In this document: positions 1 to 11,173 of the stretch, in pieces | Layout of the letters: every line of letters starts with the position of its first letter | Numbering within the stretch: the stretch's first letter is position 1 | NCBI RefSeq assembly: GCF_009905375.1 | Contig: NC_133657.1 | Location: 61,988,863-62,052,862, forward strand | Origin: Apium graveolens | Lineage: Eukaryota > Streptophyta > Magnoliopsida > Apiales > Apiaceae | DNA length: 64,000 nt | Reading direction: 5' to 3' | Made by a program: the position numbers and the translations under genes | The notes under the pieces: generated by a model | Databases searched by the model: none | Seen by the model: only the letters and a program-made list of their open reading frames with translations | Told to the model about the DNA's origin: nothing

Positions 1-1328
1 CAATATTTATCTCTTTATTCCTCCTGCAAGAATTAGCAAGATGATTAGTACTACCACAGTTCAAGCATGTCTTTCTAGGTGCATTGGGAGCAGTTACATA
101 ATTACCATTCTTATTAACACCTACTTTACCATTCCTATTTTTCCTAGGCCTTTTCTCATTGTCTTTCATGTATAGCTCATTCAGTTTTTGCTTAAGCTGT
201 TTCTGAGTCACTAAACCAATATTTACTGATCTTATGTGAACTTGTTCACTCTTTTTAGTATTTAAGTTTGATTTAGGTGATGAGGTTGAACTTTCCTCAT
301 AAATTGACTTAACAGCATCATCACTTGAATTAAACTTAATAGGCTTCAACTGAACCTTGTTCAGTTTTACCTTAGTATCAGTATTTACTGGTTTAGTTTT
401 CTCAGTTTCTTTTCCAATTTTCTTATCAGAATTAGATCTACTTTTATATCCTAATCCTGATCCCCAACAGCCATTCTCTAAAATTACCTAAGTTATTTTT
501 CATGAGTTAGTCCAAAGCTTAATAACCTCTGCTTCTTTAGCTAACTCCTTTTCTAGATAAGCATGCTTTTCTAACAGTTTCTCTTTAACATAAACAACAT
601 AATCTCTTTCTTTTTGAATTTCCAGCATGGAAAGTAACTCAATTTCTAGGTGATAATTCCTTTTCTTTAACTCAGAGTTTTCACTCTTGATTATATTATT
701 CTCTAGGGTTTAATCCCTATAACTAACATGCAGAGATTTAAGAAACATCTTAATTCATGGATATCATCAGTATTACAAGCAAGGGTGGTATGAGGTACCT
801 TTAATTCAGCATTGTCAACCTCAGTATCAGCATTTGCCATAGATCTCAGTTAAGGACTCATTGTTTCTTGAGTCAAAGTGCTCATATTCTTAAATAAGTA
901 ATGTCCTCCTATTCTTCTTGATAGCAGTGGTAAGCATCCCAAATATCCTTTACTGTTTTACATCCAATAACCCTATTGGACACAACACTATCAAGACTGC
1001 TATGCAAGATATGTCTTACTTTTGCATCTTTCATAATAGATGAAATATCTTCAGGAGTATAGTCCTTATTGTCCTTATCAACCATCTTTTCTTCTTCTCC
1101 TGCAACAACAACTACCTTCATTGGTCTATGAGAACCATCATAAATCCTGCTTAGATATTCAAGATATATCGCTTTCAAGCACATGACCATCCTAACCTTC
1201 CAGATTGGATATTCATGTATCTTTAGGATTGGAACCTTAATAGCTTCATACCTACTCATATTATTGCTAATCCGTGGTGTGGCTAGGAGTGGTGGTGGTG
1301 GATTATGTGGAGCTTCTTTGTCTGCCAT
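1..1328 (-). pseudogene. gag polyprotein of RLC-3 (partial, broken)
   Basis: This is the N-terminal part of a Ty1/copia Gag, the structural protein of the retrotransposon particle. The start at 1328 opens a 139-codon frame carrying the usual copia Gag features, including a WKVRM segment, DISSIMKDAKVRHILHS and an IWDAY motif. The frame stops at 909. Recognisable coding continues to the window edge in other frames and ends in a zinc knuckle (C-LN-C-GSTN-H-LANS-C). The sequence between is charged and consistent with the Gag linker. The nearest relative in this window is the RLC-2 Gag. The frame breaks make it a pseudogene. Confidence 0.8.
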
Positions 1329-1388
1329 TAAAGATTGATTTCTGGATCTTAAAATGTTTGTATGTTAACAACAAGCTCTGATACCAAT

Positions 1389-1869
1389 CGTTAGGTCCGT
1401 AATGAACTATAGAGGGGGGGAGGTGAATACAGTTTATGCAAATAATTCGATAAGACTTTAATAGATCAACAATTTTTATATTAACAGATAAAAACTGATT
1501 ATAAAAGTACTCTCTCAAAGGATGAACAAATATCCTTGAAAGCTGCTAGGTTATCTGAAAGATATTACAATTCATTTTCGCAACCCTTAAAGAGTAAACC
1601 TAATATGTGCTTATATAGTGCACAGTTACACAATCAATAAGGAATCTTATTCTATTAAAATAAGGAAACCTAATACATATCCATGTATGATTGCTTCTGA
1701 ATAAAATTCTTCACGGCCTCAAATTCTGCAATCCTTTTCCTTCTCGAATATCTAGTGAAGTGACTAAGGTGTGATGACATCAACTGCTGATCATCATGAC
1801 GTCACCTTCAGTAAGTCCTATATTAAATCCTGATAGTTTATATCCTGATATCATCAATTATATCTAACA
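1389..1869 (-). repeat. 5' LTR of RLC-3 (481 bp)
   Basis: On the minus strand it starts TGTTAGATATAATTGATG, close to the start of the RLC-2 LTR at 45823. It ends CTAACG, a CA-to-CG change from the usual terminus, directly before the TGGTATCAGAGC primer-binding site. Confidence 0.85.
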
Positions 1870-2796
1870 CATAACTATCAATACAAACTCCAAAACAATA
1901 ACACAAACACTGAAAAATAACATTACTCTAGTAATAGTCCATAAAAAAATTAAAAGAAATTGTACAACCTTGAAATCACTTGTGACAATCACAACATTAA
2001 ATATATTATGTTTAATCTGTACAAACGAACCTGCAATCAAAAGAAAAATGAATGAGAGAGTTTAAAAATCACGAAGATGCTAGATAACATAGTTCATAAA
2101 CTTAATATTAGATCTGCAAAGTTGGACCTGCAAAAACTGAAAAAGAAAAATAAATGAGAGATGCAAAATAATAAAGAGAAAATTAAAAAAAAGAAACGAA
2201 ATGAAAATGAGTGAATGAATTTGAGTAACATACATAGAAACCGAAAAATGGCAAGAATTTGAAATTCAAATTTGGTACAGAAAGGGAGAAAGATAGAGAG
2301 AGTAGAGAGAGAGGAGCCTGTGATTTGAATTCAAACTGAAAAGCCATTGTATGATATGTATTTGGAGAAAGAGGAAGTACATAAGTTTCTAAGCTTCTGA
2401 AAGAAGTTTTACAGCAAAATACAGACCTTTACAATGAAATCTATGGCTGTAGTTAAATGAGAGTATACGTAGAAAGTTAAATGGCAAGTGGACGTAAATA
2501 TGTGAATATACGGAGGGACATGAGGGTAATTTACATAGTAAACACATGACAAGTTTTATAATATAGATATATGTATATATAACGTATGGAAATCAGTATT
2601 CTAAAAATATCCAATTTAATTAATTAATCTCTGATTAATTTTTTATAACGTACCCGGCTGATTCGATTTTTGAAATTATATTAAGCTTTATAAGTTTTTA
2701 TTTGTCCGTGTTATATGACAATTTATCAAATTTTAAATATTAGCTATGATCATCTGAATAATTATAGAACTTATGATATAAAAAATATATTTGTTA
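1870..2796. other. Intergenic sequence between RLC-3 and a MITE
   Basis: This AT-rich stretch has no convincing open frame. A GA-rich run at about 2280-2320 (AGAGAGAGT type) and a TATA-rich stretch near 2565-2580 are the only visible features. I could not assign a gene or a known repeat. Confidence 0.5.
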
Positions 2797-3054
2797 CTCC
2801 CTCTGTCCCTAGAAACGTTTCTTATTTGTGTTGGACACGTTCGCTAATGCACACTTTTAATTATAAATATCTTTAATTTTGTATTAGTATTAAATATAAA
2901 AAATTCATCGTATTAAAGTAATCATAAATACGAATCCAACAAGATCACTCATGAATATATTTGATCTTATGGATTAAACGTAAATTAGTAGTCAATCGCT
3001 TATCATGAATAGTGTAAAAAATCAAAATGGGAAACGTAATATGAGATGGAGGGA
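2797..3054. mobile_element. Stowaway-like MITE (about 258 bp)
   Basis: It starts CTCCCTCTGTCCC just after a TA and ends with the near-complement GAGATGGAGGGA before a TA-rich flank. CTCCCTC-type termini and a TA target duplication are typical of Stowaway (Tc1/mariner) MITEs. The interior is AT-rich and non-coding. It lies about 470 bp upstream of the NOP14 start codon. Confidence 0.7.
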
Positions 3055-3394
3055 ATAATAAATAACTAATATAATCATAATAATATATTAAATAATATTT
3101 TTATATTAAAATGTATTGAATTTTTATTTCGATTAATTTTTCCGATTAATTCTCGATCTTAGATTTATGCTAAATCGGTAGTTCAATCAACTAAGTAATA
3201 TTCCCCATATTTACAAAACTGATAAAGAAAAACAATGACCGCAAGTAAATAGGTTTAGTAATCTAGTTTTCTCTTAAAAAAAGTTTACAGATTGATTTAA
3301 TAGAAAATTTAGAGAATTCATGATTCGGTTGTTTGAATAGGTTTATACTGTATATGAATTGAAGAATAAAATTTAATTGACAATCTCTTTTGGT

Positions 3395-3482
3395 AGCCCA
3401 ATATCGTACATGGTAAAGTATAACCCGGCCCAAGTCACACTCTTCTCCATTCTCTCCTAATCTCTAAAACCCTAAACCCTAA
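3395..3482 (+). promoter_or_regulatory. NOP14 promoter module: two site II boxes and a double telo-box
   Basis: AGCCCA (3395-3400) and GGCCCA (3427-3432) are site II elements (TGGGCY) in reverse orientation. Bases 3467-3482 hold two overlapping telo-boxes (AAACCCTAA). Site II plus telo-box is the known promoter signature of plant ribosomal-protein and ribosome-biogenesis genes, which fits the NOP14 gene starting 40 bp downstream. A GA repeat (about 3497-3513) sits in the presumed 5' leader. The transcription start itself is not visible. Confidence 0.7.
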
Positions 3483-3521
3483 TTTTCTCAGACAACGAGA
3501 GAGAGAGAGAGAGTTTGAACA

Positions 3522-6500
3522 ATGGTGAAGATACTAAAACCCAGTAATTCGAATCGCAAAGACGATGATTCTAAGAAGAAGAAGAAGAAAAACAGTAAGT
3601 TACAACCAGGCTCAGTTGCTATGAAGAAAGTGAAACCTACTAAATTAAACCCATTTGAAACCATTTGGTCTCGTCGTAAATTTGATGTCTTGGGTAAGAA
3701 GAGGAAAGGCGAGGAACGTCGTCTCGGTCTCGCTCGCTCTCTCGCTATTCAAAAGGTCATTTCTTTTCTCCCCCTCTTATTTACATTCTTCATTTAGTAA
3801 TTCAAGTATGTTTTTCATTACAATGTAGTTTAGTTGTGGGTGTAAATTGGAATTTTCAACTTCGTTTTTTTTGTAGTAGTATTAGTTGCTATTTTTGCGT
3901 GGATATGTTAATAAGACTTGAAGGGTGTGGATGGGATTGTTCAAATTGGTATATGTGGATTGAACTGCGGGGACGAGGATATTGTGGAAACTGTGTAAAT
4001 TCAAAGTTAACAGAGCAAAAGCTTGATAAATGAGTACGTTTGAGACCGGAAAATTTTGTTTAGTTAAGGAGGCTGATAATGCACTGTCCCTAATATGTTG
4101 GCAGCGGGAATGAGAATGTTCATCTTTGGGAACTTCTATAGTAAACTGAATATATAGAATTGTGATTAATCAAATATTGCAAGGTCCCGGTATTTATACT
4201 CTAGGAGAATATTACGAACAATGATAATGTATTTATAAGAATATAAGGTAACTGTAGTTTTTGATATTTATTAACTCAAAAATTGAGAAAATTAGAAAAT
4301 TACAATGAGACGATTTAAGAGTCGCCACCTAAACGCCTACGTATTCTTCTTTATATAAGTAAACTACCTCGGTCCCATTCATTTCTATACAGTTTTTTTT
4401 CAAGTGTTCGACACGCATTTTAAGGTGAATATGAAGTATACTTCCATAATTTATTTTTAAAATTTTCTTTCTCTGAATTAAACTTTAAACATCAAATTTT
4501 TATTTAAAAGGAAAAAAATAATTAAAATAATTAATGAAACTATGTTTTAAACGAGCGTTAAAATGCGTGTCAAGTCCCCGTCCCCCAGTGTATACATCCT
4601 AAAGGGACAGAGGGAGTATAAGTTTTCTTTAGTTAATGAGGCTGAAAATGCAATGTCACTATTATGTTGGCAGCTGGAATGAGAATGTTCGTCTATCGGG
4701 GTTTTATTGTAATTAGTATGATGAATTGGATTGCAGAGAACCAAGACATTGCTAAAAGATTATGAGCAGAGTGGGAAGTCCTCTGTGTTTGTGGATAAGC
4801 GAATAGGAGAGCAAACTGAGGGGCTTCCTGAATTTGATAAGGCCATTATGAGGTCACAACGTGAACGTCAGGTACTCTTTTGCGTGATGTTTGTTCGTTC
4901 TTAAGTTTATTAACTGACTTGAATATCTTAGTATTTTTGCCATTTTGTTTAAATTTATGTGTTTTTTTTGGTAGTTGAAACTTGGCAAGAAGAGCAAATA
5001 TAACCTGTCTGATGGGGAAGATGAGGATGAGTTTGAGGAGTCGGGTTTAGGCTCATATCATGAGAAGGATGATTTTGAGGATGATGTACCAGTTGAAGAT
5101 GACGAAGATAAGGAACTTGGAGAGAGCGAAAGTATTTTCTTTACTTATAATATAGAATTTTTTAACACTTATATGTTTATTATGCTTAAGTTTCCAAATT
5201 TTGTATTTTTAGCAAATTCAATTCTTTCAGCATAACATGTATAGCCTGGTCAATTCATTAATTAACACACTGCATTTGTTTTGTTGTGATTACTTATCTC
5301 GATATCTCCTTCCTCCATGAGACCTCATCTTGGCTGCTTGATCTTTTGTACAGAGCGATCAACCATCTTAAAGCATCTTACTGGTCATGGTGGTCAGGGT
5401 AGTTCAGAAACAGGTCTGGTGGAAGTAGAAGAAAATGTGAGTTGGATTCTGTTATAACTTGTTTTATTGTTTCCAGCTGGAATGTCTTTTCTAGTTATAA
5501 TCAAGAGCCTGACGGAGCAGTGAAAGTGATTACATGATATGACATCTATTCATGTGGTTTACGAACCATATTTTATTTATCTGATAATCTTCGTGTTGCA
5601 GAGGAGGAAAACAAAGAAGGAAGTCATGGACGAGTTGATCTCCAAGAGTAAATATTTCAAGGTGATAATAACCATGTTGACAATTTTAGTTCTGCCTTGT
5701 TGACCAGAGTGTTTCATTTTGTTTATTGATAAGTTTCATGTGATTTTCTCTTCATATCCTACCAGGCACAAAAAGCAAAGGATAAAGAAGAAAATGTAGA
5801 GTTCCTTGAACAATTAGACAACAACTTCACATCTTTGGTAAACTCGGAGGCATTGTTAGCTTTAACAGACCCAACCAAAATAAATGCTTTAAAGGCTCTA
5901 GTGAACAAGAGCACTTCAGACAATAATGGAAAGATTGATGTAGTACCTTCCATTCCAAACACAGTTTCTCTTCAACAGGTAGAAAACATCCTTGTTAGTC
6001 CTTTTTGTTTATATGTATGCATTCTACATTTACAGCATTGAAGTCTAAATGAAAATTTACCTTTCTGTTCTACTGTTTGGATGCTTTTTTGTCATATACA
6101 ATTGTGAGTACCTTTTTTTTATAGTGTTAAAATAGGTTTGGTGTTTAAATGTACTATCACTTTAAATATTAAAGTTTTTGTTTCTTGATTTTTTTTTCTA
6201 AGCTTAACAAAAGTATAACATACCAACACTTGTAGTACATTTCAACAGGTTATTTATGCTGAACTTCATGGTGTAATTTCCAACTGTAAGGATTAAATGT
6301 GTGTTGTTACTTATGTCTGTTGTGTTTGACATTCGCCTTCACATTCTTCTTCCAGGAAAAGCCTGACTCTTATGACAAACTTGTGAATGAGATGGTACTT
6401 GATAGGCGTGCTCGCCCATCAAACAGGACGAAGACTCCTGAAGAAATTGCACAGGAGGAGAAAGAAAGACTTGAAGAATTAGAGGTTTAACTATTTCTAA

Positions 6501-9500
6501 AATATAGCGTCATCATTTGTATTTTCATGTGGCCAAATGACTTCTATAATTTTATGCGTGCTTTGCTATTTTAACATGTTTAATGACCCATTATTATAGG
6601 AAGAACGTCAGAAGCGAATGCATACTGCTGATGATTCGAGTGACGAGGATGTTGATGGTTCCAGAAATGAAGATGCCTGTAGGAGGAAGTTAACATCTAT
6701 TTCTGGAGATGATCTTGGTGATTCATTTACTGCTGATGACGAAACAAATACTAAATTGGGCTGGATTAATGATATGTTGGAAAAACATGCGGATGAAGTT
6801 GAGAGTGAAGAAGGTACCTCTTCTGAGGGCTCAGAGAGTGGTGGAGATGATGAAGAGTCTGGTGATGATGATGACAATGACAGTGATGAAGATTGCAAAA
6901 AGACTTTATCTTTAAAGGATTGGGAACAAAGTGATGATGACAAGTTTGATGCAGATTTGGAAGTTGAAGGTGGCAGAACAGGAGATGACGAAAATAGTGT
7001 CGAGGATGAGGATGATGAAGAGGACCATGTATTGGAAGGCCTCAAAAAGTCAAAAGCAGTCAAGCAAAAGGAGAAGATTCTGTCAGATTCTGTTAACATA
7101 AAAGCAGTTTCCAAGCAGCCTTCTAATCAAGTAGAAGACCTTCCATATACAATTGAAGCTCCAAAAAGTTTAGAGGAATTATCTTTACTTCTTAAAGATC
7201 GGTCTGAAAGTCAGATTGTTGAAGCTATCAGGAGAATTCGTACATTCAATGCAATATCTGTTGCAGCAGAAAACCGAAAAAAGATGCAAGTATGTGCTTT
7301 TATTTTTTCTTTTGATTTTACTGATTCGTAGATTTTATGTTCCATTGTGTGATATTTGTCAAGGAATGTGAGAGAGCAGAGATCTTGTTCTTTTAGTTAA
7401 TCTCAATATCTGAACTTCTCTTTTAGTATGTGCAAATTCATGTGCAACATTTTTACTCTTGACGTGAACTAATCTGCCAATTTGCTGCCAGGTCTTTTAT
7501 GGTGTATTATTGCAGTATTTCTCTGTCACGGCAAACACTAAACCATTAAACTATAAACTCCTAAATTTGCTTGTCGAGCCATTAATGAAGATGAGCACGG
7601 AAATCCCTTACTTTTCAGCCATATGCGCTCGTCAGAGGCTACTTAGAACACGGACACAGTTTGTTGAGGATATAAAGGAATCAGGTCTGCCCAATTGATA
7701 TTCAGAAATATTTCCGTACTCTGCAGCCGTGGGACCTTTCCTTTGCCTAGCTAGTTGTGTAATATGTGGCATTATTTTATTCTGCAGGGAGACTTTGCTG
7801 GCCATCTTTGAAGACTTTATTTCTTTTGAGGCTGTGGTCAATGATATTTCCATGCTCCGATTTTAGGCATGTCGTTATGACTCCAGCAATATTATTGATG
7901 TGTGAATATTTAATGCGTTGCCCAATTGTTTCTGGCCGGGATATGGCTATTGGATCCTTTTTGTGCTCGATGGTTCTTTCTGTAAGTGCACCTTAGCCAG
8001 TTCTATCTTTGCAACTCCTCCAGTTGACATGTTTATCAAATTGAGTGCTAATGATCAAAGGTATAACTTATCCTGCAGGTCACAAAACAGTCTCAGAAGT
8101 TCTGTCCTGAGGCCATCATTTTTATACAAACATTACTTGTATCAGCACTCGATGAAAAATCTGGAGCATACCCTGATTCTCAGGTTTGCACTAGTGTAAT
8201 TTTGTTTACTTTTTTGTCAGTGGTCAAGTAAGATGAATACTACTCAAAGGTCAGTTCTTTAGTTAAGCAAGGATAGCTGACAAGTTTATATTGTTGCAGT
8301 TGTATCATCTGATGGAACTTAAGGCACCCAAGCCGTTGCTTTGCATACTAGGCTCTTTAAACGAGATTCGTCCTTTGGATTTCCTTTCAATAATGGATTT
8401 TCCTGAGGATTCCCCTTATTTCTCTTCTGATGAATTTCGGTTAGTATCTAGTAATATTATATGTAGTTACGACTGATTTGTTTATAATTTCAGTGCAAGT
8501 CTTGTGTTGTAGGCTTGGTTGCATAACTTATTCTTAATGGCACAAGTGATAATCGGTGTAGAAGTTGGTTATTTTTAAAGTTTTTCATTTTGTATCTTCT
8601 TTCAAATACGTAGCATGCGACTACTTGCAATTCATTAGCGATTACAGGTGGAAAGCTTGTGCTTAAGTTGGATGCTGTCTACCGCTGATCATCCGACTTA
8701 TTTACTAATAAAAAGAAAAGAGTCATCCGATATAAGTTGAAACGAATAAAACGAAAAGAGTCACGATCCACTTAATAAAGTGTTACTGTATCAACATAGT
8801 TAATTTTGTTGACATGCTAATTTTTGATCAGCTGCAATTTTCTGGAACTGTTTGTTTTGAGAATGCTCTAAGGTTTCTATAAATTATTCTGCAGGGCGAG
8901 CATACTTGTAGCAGTAATTGAAACTCTGCGCGGATATATTAATGTTTATGAAGGATTTAACTCCTTCCCTGAAATATTCCTGCCACTTTCAAAAGTTTTG
9001 CATAAACTGGCAGGGCAAGTGCACGTGCCTAGTGAACTACAAACTAAACTCCAAGATGTTGCTGAGCTTATAGAAAAGAAGGCCGATGAGCATCAGACCT
9101 TGCGTCGACATCTAGAAATGCGGAAGCAAAAGCCAGTGCCCATAAAGTTACTAAATCCGAAGTTTGAAGAGAAGTAATGAGCCTTTTGTTAAACAGTCTT
9201 TCTTAAATACCAATTGCATCGTCTATTGAGTTGTGAGAACTTATTGTTAATATGTATTCTCTATCCTGTAGTTTTGTTAAAGGTAGAGACTACGACCCAG
9301 ATCGTGAACGAGCTGAGGGCAAAAAATTGCGGAAACTTCTAAATCGTGAAGCGAAAGGAGCAGCTCGTGAATTGAGAAAAGATAATTATTTCTTGGCCGA
9401 AGTGAAGGATAAAGAAAAGATGAGACTTGAGGAGGAAAGAGCTGAGAAGTATGGTAAAGCAAGAGCTTTCCTCCAAGAACAAGAACATGCATTCAAATCT

Positions 9501-9542
9501 GGGCAACTAGGTAAGGGCAAAGGCAAAAAACGAAGAAGATGA
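3522..9542 (+). CDS. NOP14: Nucleolar protein 14 (NOP14), SSU-processome assembly factor
   Basis: Nop14 is a nucleolar protein of the 90S pre-ribosome/SSU processome, needed for 18S rRNA maturation and small-subunit export. Fourteen exons join without a frame break: 3522-3755, 4737-4871, 4975-5131, 5354-5436, 5602-5661, 5766-5978, 6356-6484, 6600-7289, 7492-7684, 7788-7981, 8079-8183, 8300-8439, 8895-9173, 9272-9542. All introns are GT-AG. The sum is 2883 nt, or 960 residues, close to plant homologues (about 900). The N-terminus has a lysine run and the family block NPFETIWSRRKFDVLGKKRK (about 44-63). Exon 8 (338-567) begins with a long acidic stretch. The conserved Nop14 core follows, with ICARQRLLRTRTQF, CWPSLKTLFLLRLW and LMCEYLMRCP. 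The tail reads KSGQLGKGKGKKRRR, a likely nuclear localisation signal. The ATG follows a GA-rich leader and gives the family N-terminus. No lesion was seen. Confidence 0.96.
4367..4616. mobile_element. Stowaway-like MITE in NOP14 intron 1 (about 250 bp)
   Basis: The left end (CCTCGGTCCC, after TA) and the right end (GGGACAGAGGGAG, before TA) are complementary. An inner inverted pair, ACACGCATTTTAA near 4411 and TTAAAATGCGTGT near 4558, extends the potential hairpin. The element lies wholly in the first intron of NOP14 and does not touch a splice site. Confidence 0.72.
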
Positions 9543-9979
9543 GGCCCGACTCCATTTGTTAGGACCTTTCTTTCCAGACAATTGCATGCTTATATCCAGT
9601 GTGAAATGAGCTATTATGTAGTAGTAGGTAAAGTTGAATACCTGAAATACTGAATATACAAGTTTCTCATGAGACTTTCACGGTACTGTCCGTTGTTTTT
9701 CGGTGCAGGAAAGCAGTTCAAAATATTTATGTACTTTTGCTTGTTTAACAATTCTTAAAATAAAAAAAATTGTATTTTTCCTAGTGGCCTCCCTCTTTTT
9801 TCGTCCTTTATCAAGGTAGTTGACTTCATGGGCTTCCCTTCCCTAGTTTTTCTGCGACGGGGAAGCTCAACCCCTTTATTTTTCTTTCCATTTACTTGAT
9901 TTTCATTCAATAAAATCCAATTTTTGGGGTGTTTGTGTCTTGTGTGTCTTGTTTCTCCTTTTAGGGTGTTTTTGTTATG
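9543..9979. other. NOP14 3' flank
   Basis: This holds the presumed 3' UTR and intergenic sequence. It is T-rich with several AATAAA-like strings (for example near 9757 and 9908), but the poly(A) site cannot be fixed. There is no supported coding frame. The minus-strand frame at 9755-9994 has no family resemblance. Confidence 0.5.
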
Positions 9980-10228
9980 CTCCTTCCATCCCATTGGATT
10001 TTTTATATATTTTTTCTCATACTAGACATGTATTTTAAAATTATTATAAAATATAGTTCTATAACTTATTTTTAAAATTTTCCTTTTCCGTATAAAAATT
10101 TAAACATTATACTCTTATTTAAAAGAAACAAATATTTAAAATTCTTTAGGGAATCATGTTTTACGGCAGGCTTAAAATACGTGCCGATCCTCAGTCCTCC
10201 AATGTAAACTCAGTGGGACTGAAGGAGT
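9980..10228. mobile_element. Stowaway-like MITE downstream of NOP14 (about 249 bp)
   Basis: It begins CTCCTTCCATCCCA and ends TGGGACTGAAGGAG, near-perfect complements, with TA flanks (TATG on the left, GTAT on the right). The AT-rich non-coding interior resembles the copy in NOP14 intron 1, including the TTTTAAAATT-type stretches. Confidence 0.7.
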
Positions 10229-10612
10229 ATTTTGTTATGTTTGGATATATTCGGTACTGGATTTGTTACAATGATTTTATTGATATTTTTGCGGATCTGA
10301 AAAGTCAGCATCGAATCAGGAATGATGGTGATTATTATAGGGGTTTAAACTTCCGACATTTTAATAACATGTATCGAGGTATGTGAATTGTTGGAATGCT
10401 GTTGCTTTAACCTCAGAGTTTATGCGATTGGAGTTTATGAATATTGGTCTAACAATAGTTTTTATGCGATAAGGTCAATTGAGATTTTGTTGCTTTCAGG
10501 GATGTTGGTGCAGTTTGGATTGTTTGAAATATCTTTAATTTCGCTTTTAGCTTCAAGAATTCTTAAATTCTATGTGTTAAACAATTAGGAAATAAATTAG
10601 CTAATTATTTTT
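10229..10612. other. Unassigned spacer between MITE and MULE
   Basis: AT-rich sequence with no supported gene or repeat. Small frames at 10156-10588 show no family features. It may be the remnant of the intergenic region into which the MULE inserted. Confidence 0.45.
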
Positions 10613-10753
10613 AGACTTAATTGCACGAAAATGGACTCAGTTATAATATTTTGCACAAAAATGGCCAACATTTAATAATAGGCAGCCGCATGACTCTTCT
10701 TTAATATTTTTTAACACGCGATTGCATTCGGTCAGCTGTATCTAACAAACGTT
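10613..10753 (+). repeat. Left terminal inverted repeat of MULE-1
   Basis: It reads AGACTTAATTGCACGAAAAT at its outer end. By eye it matches the reverse complement of 60146-60285 over about 140 bp with scattered differences, including the shared core TAATAATAGGCAGCCGCATG. Confidence 0.9.
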
Positions 10754-10894
10754 AAAAATGAATGGTAAAATCGGGAAACTTTATTTCAACGACTATTTTC
10801 CTATATAATGAGCTGTATATCTATATAAACACATACAACTCTAAATTTTAACACCCCAACTGCAAAATCAATAACTTACACACACTGATACACC

Positions 10895-11173
10895 ATGGCA
10901 TACAAATGCTTTTGCGGAAGTTGGGCCGTGGAGAGGACTGCTCGAACAGAGGCTAACGGTGGTCGAAAATTTCTTGGCTGTGCTCTTAGTAGTCGTGGTT
11001 GTGGGTTTTTCATATGGGTTGATGGTTGCTAAAGGTGCAGGGGACTACAACTTGAAGTGGAGAAGACAAAATTGCAAGTTAGAAGATGGAAAATAGGGTA
11101 CTTTTTTTATTTGTTTGTGTTCTTCTTTATTTGGAATGTACCATCTGTTGAAGATGTAGAAAAATATGTTTAA
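10895..11173 (+). pseudogene. GRF-type zinc finger protein with coiled coil and membrane segment, in MULE-1 (one in-frame stop)
   Basis: From the ATG at 10895 a frame encodes a GRF zinc finger: CFCG at residues 5-8, GGRKFLGC (22-29) and GCGFFIWVD (35-43), with the spaced cysteines and the G-R-F core of the family. GRF fingers bind single-stranded nucleic acid in proteins such as topoisomerase III alpha and APE2. A TAA at 11030-11032 ends the frame after 45 codons. The same frame then stays open for 46 more codons with a short charged helix (LQLEVEKTKLQVRRW) and a hydrophobic segment (YFFYLFVFFFIW), ending TAA at 11171-11173. Finger, helix and C-terminal membrane anchor is the common layout of small plant GRF proteins, so the internal stop is probably a recent lesion. 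The gene lies 141 bp inside the left TIR and faces the transposase. Confidence 0.72.

Larger units (their letters stand above)
1..1869 (-). mobile_element. RLC-3: 5' part of a SIRE-like Ty1/copia retrotransposon, truncated by the window edge
   Basis: Read on the minus strand, this is a 5' LTR (1869 to 1389), a primer-binding site matching the usual plant tRNA-iMet site (TGGTATCAGAGC just inside the LTR), a gag start and then a zinc knuckle at the extreme left edge. The gag resembles that of RLC-2 (46500) along its whole length. The zinc knuckle at about 15-70 has the same CX2CX4HX4C layout as the one near 49760. The rest of the element lies beyond base 1. The flanking base quintet at the visible end is CATAA, but its partner cannot be seen. 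Confidence 0.88.

Noticed and set aside
3836..4033. Cysteine/tryptophan-rich 65-codon plus-strand frame
   Set aside because: Lies wholly within NOP14 intron 1 and resembles no family.
6608..7114. 168-codon serine-rich minus-strand frame
   Set aside because: Antisense shadow of the acidic Asp/Glu-rich exon 8 of NOP14; GAT/GAA codons read backwards as Ser/Phe codons.
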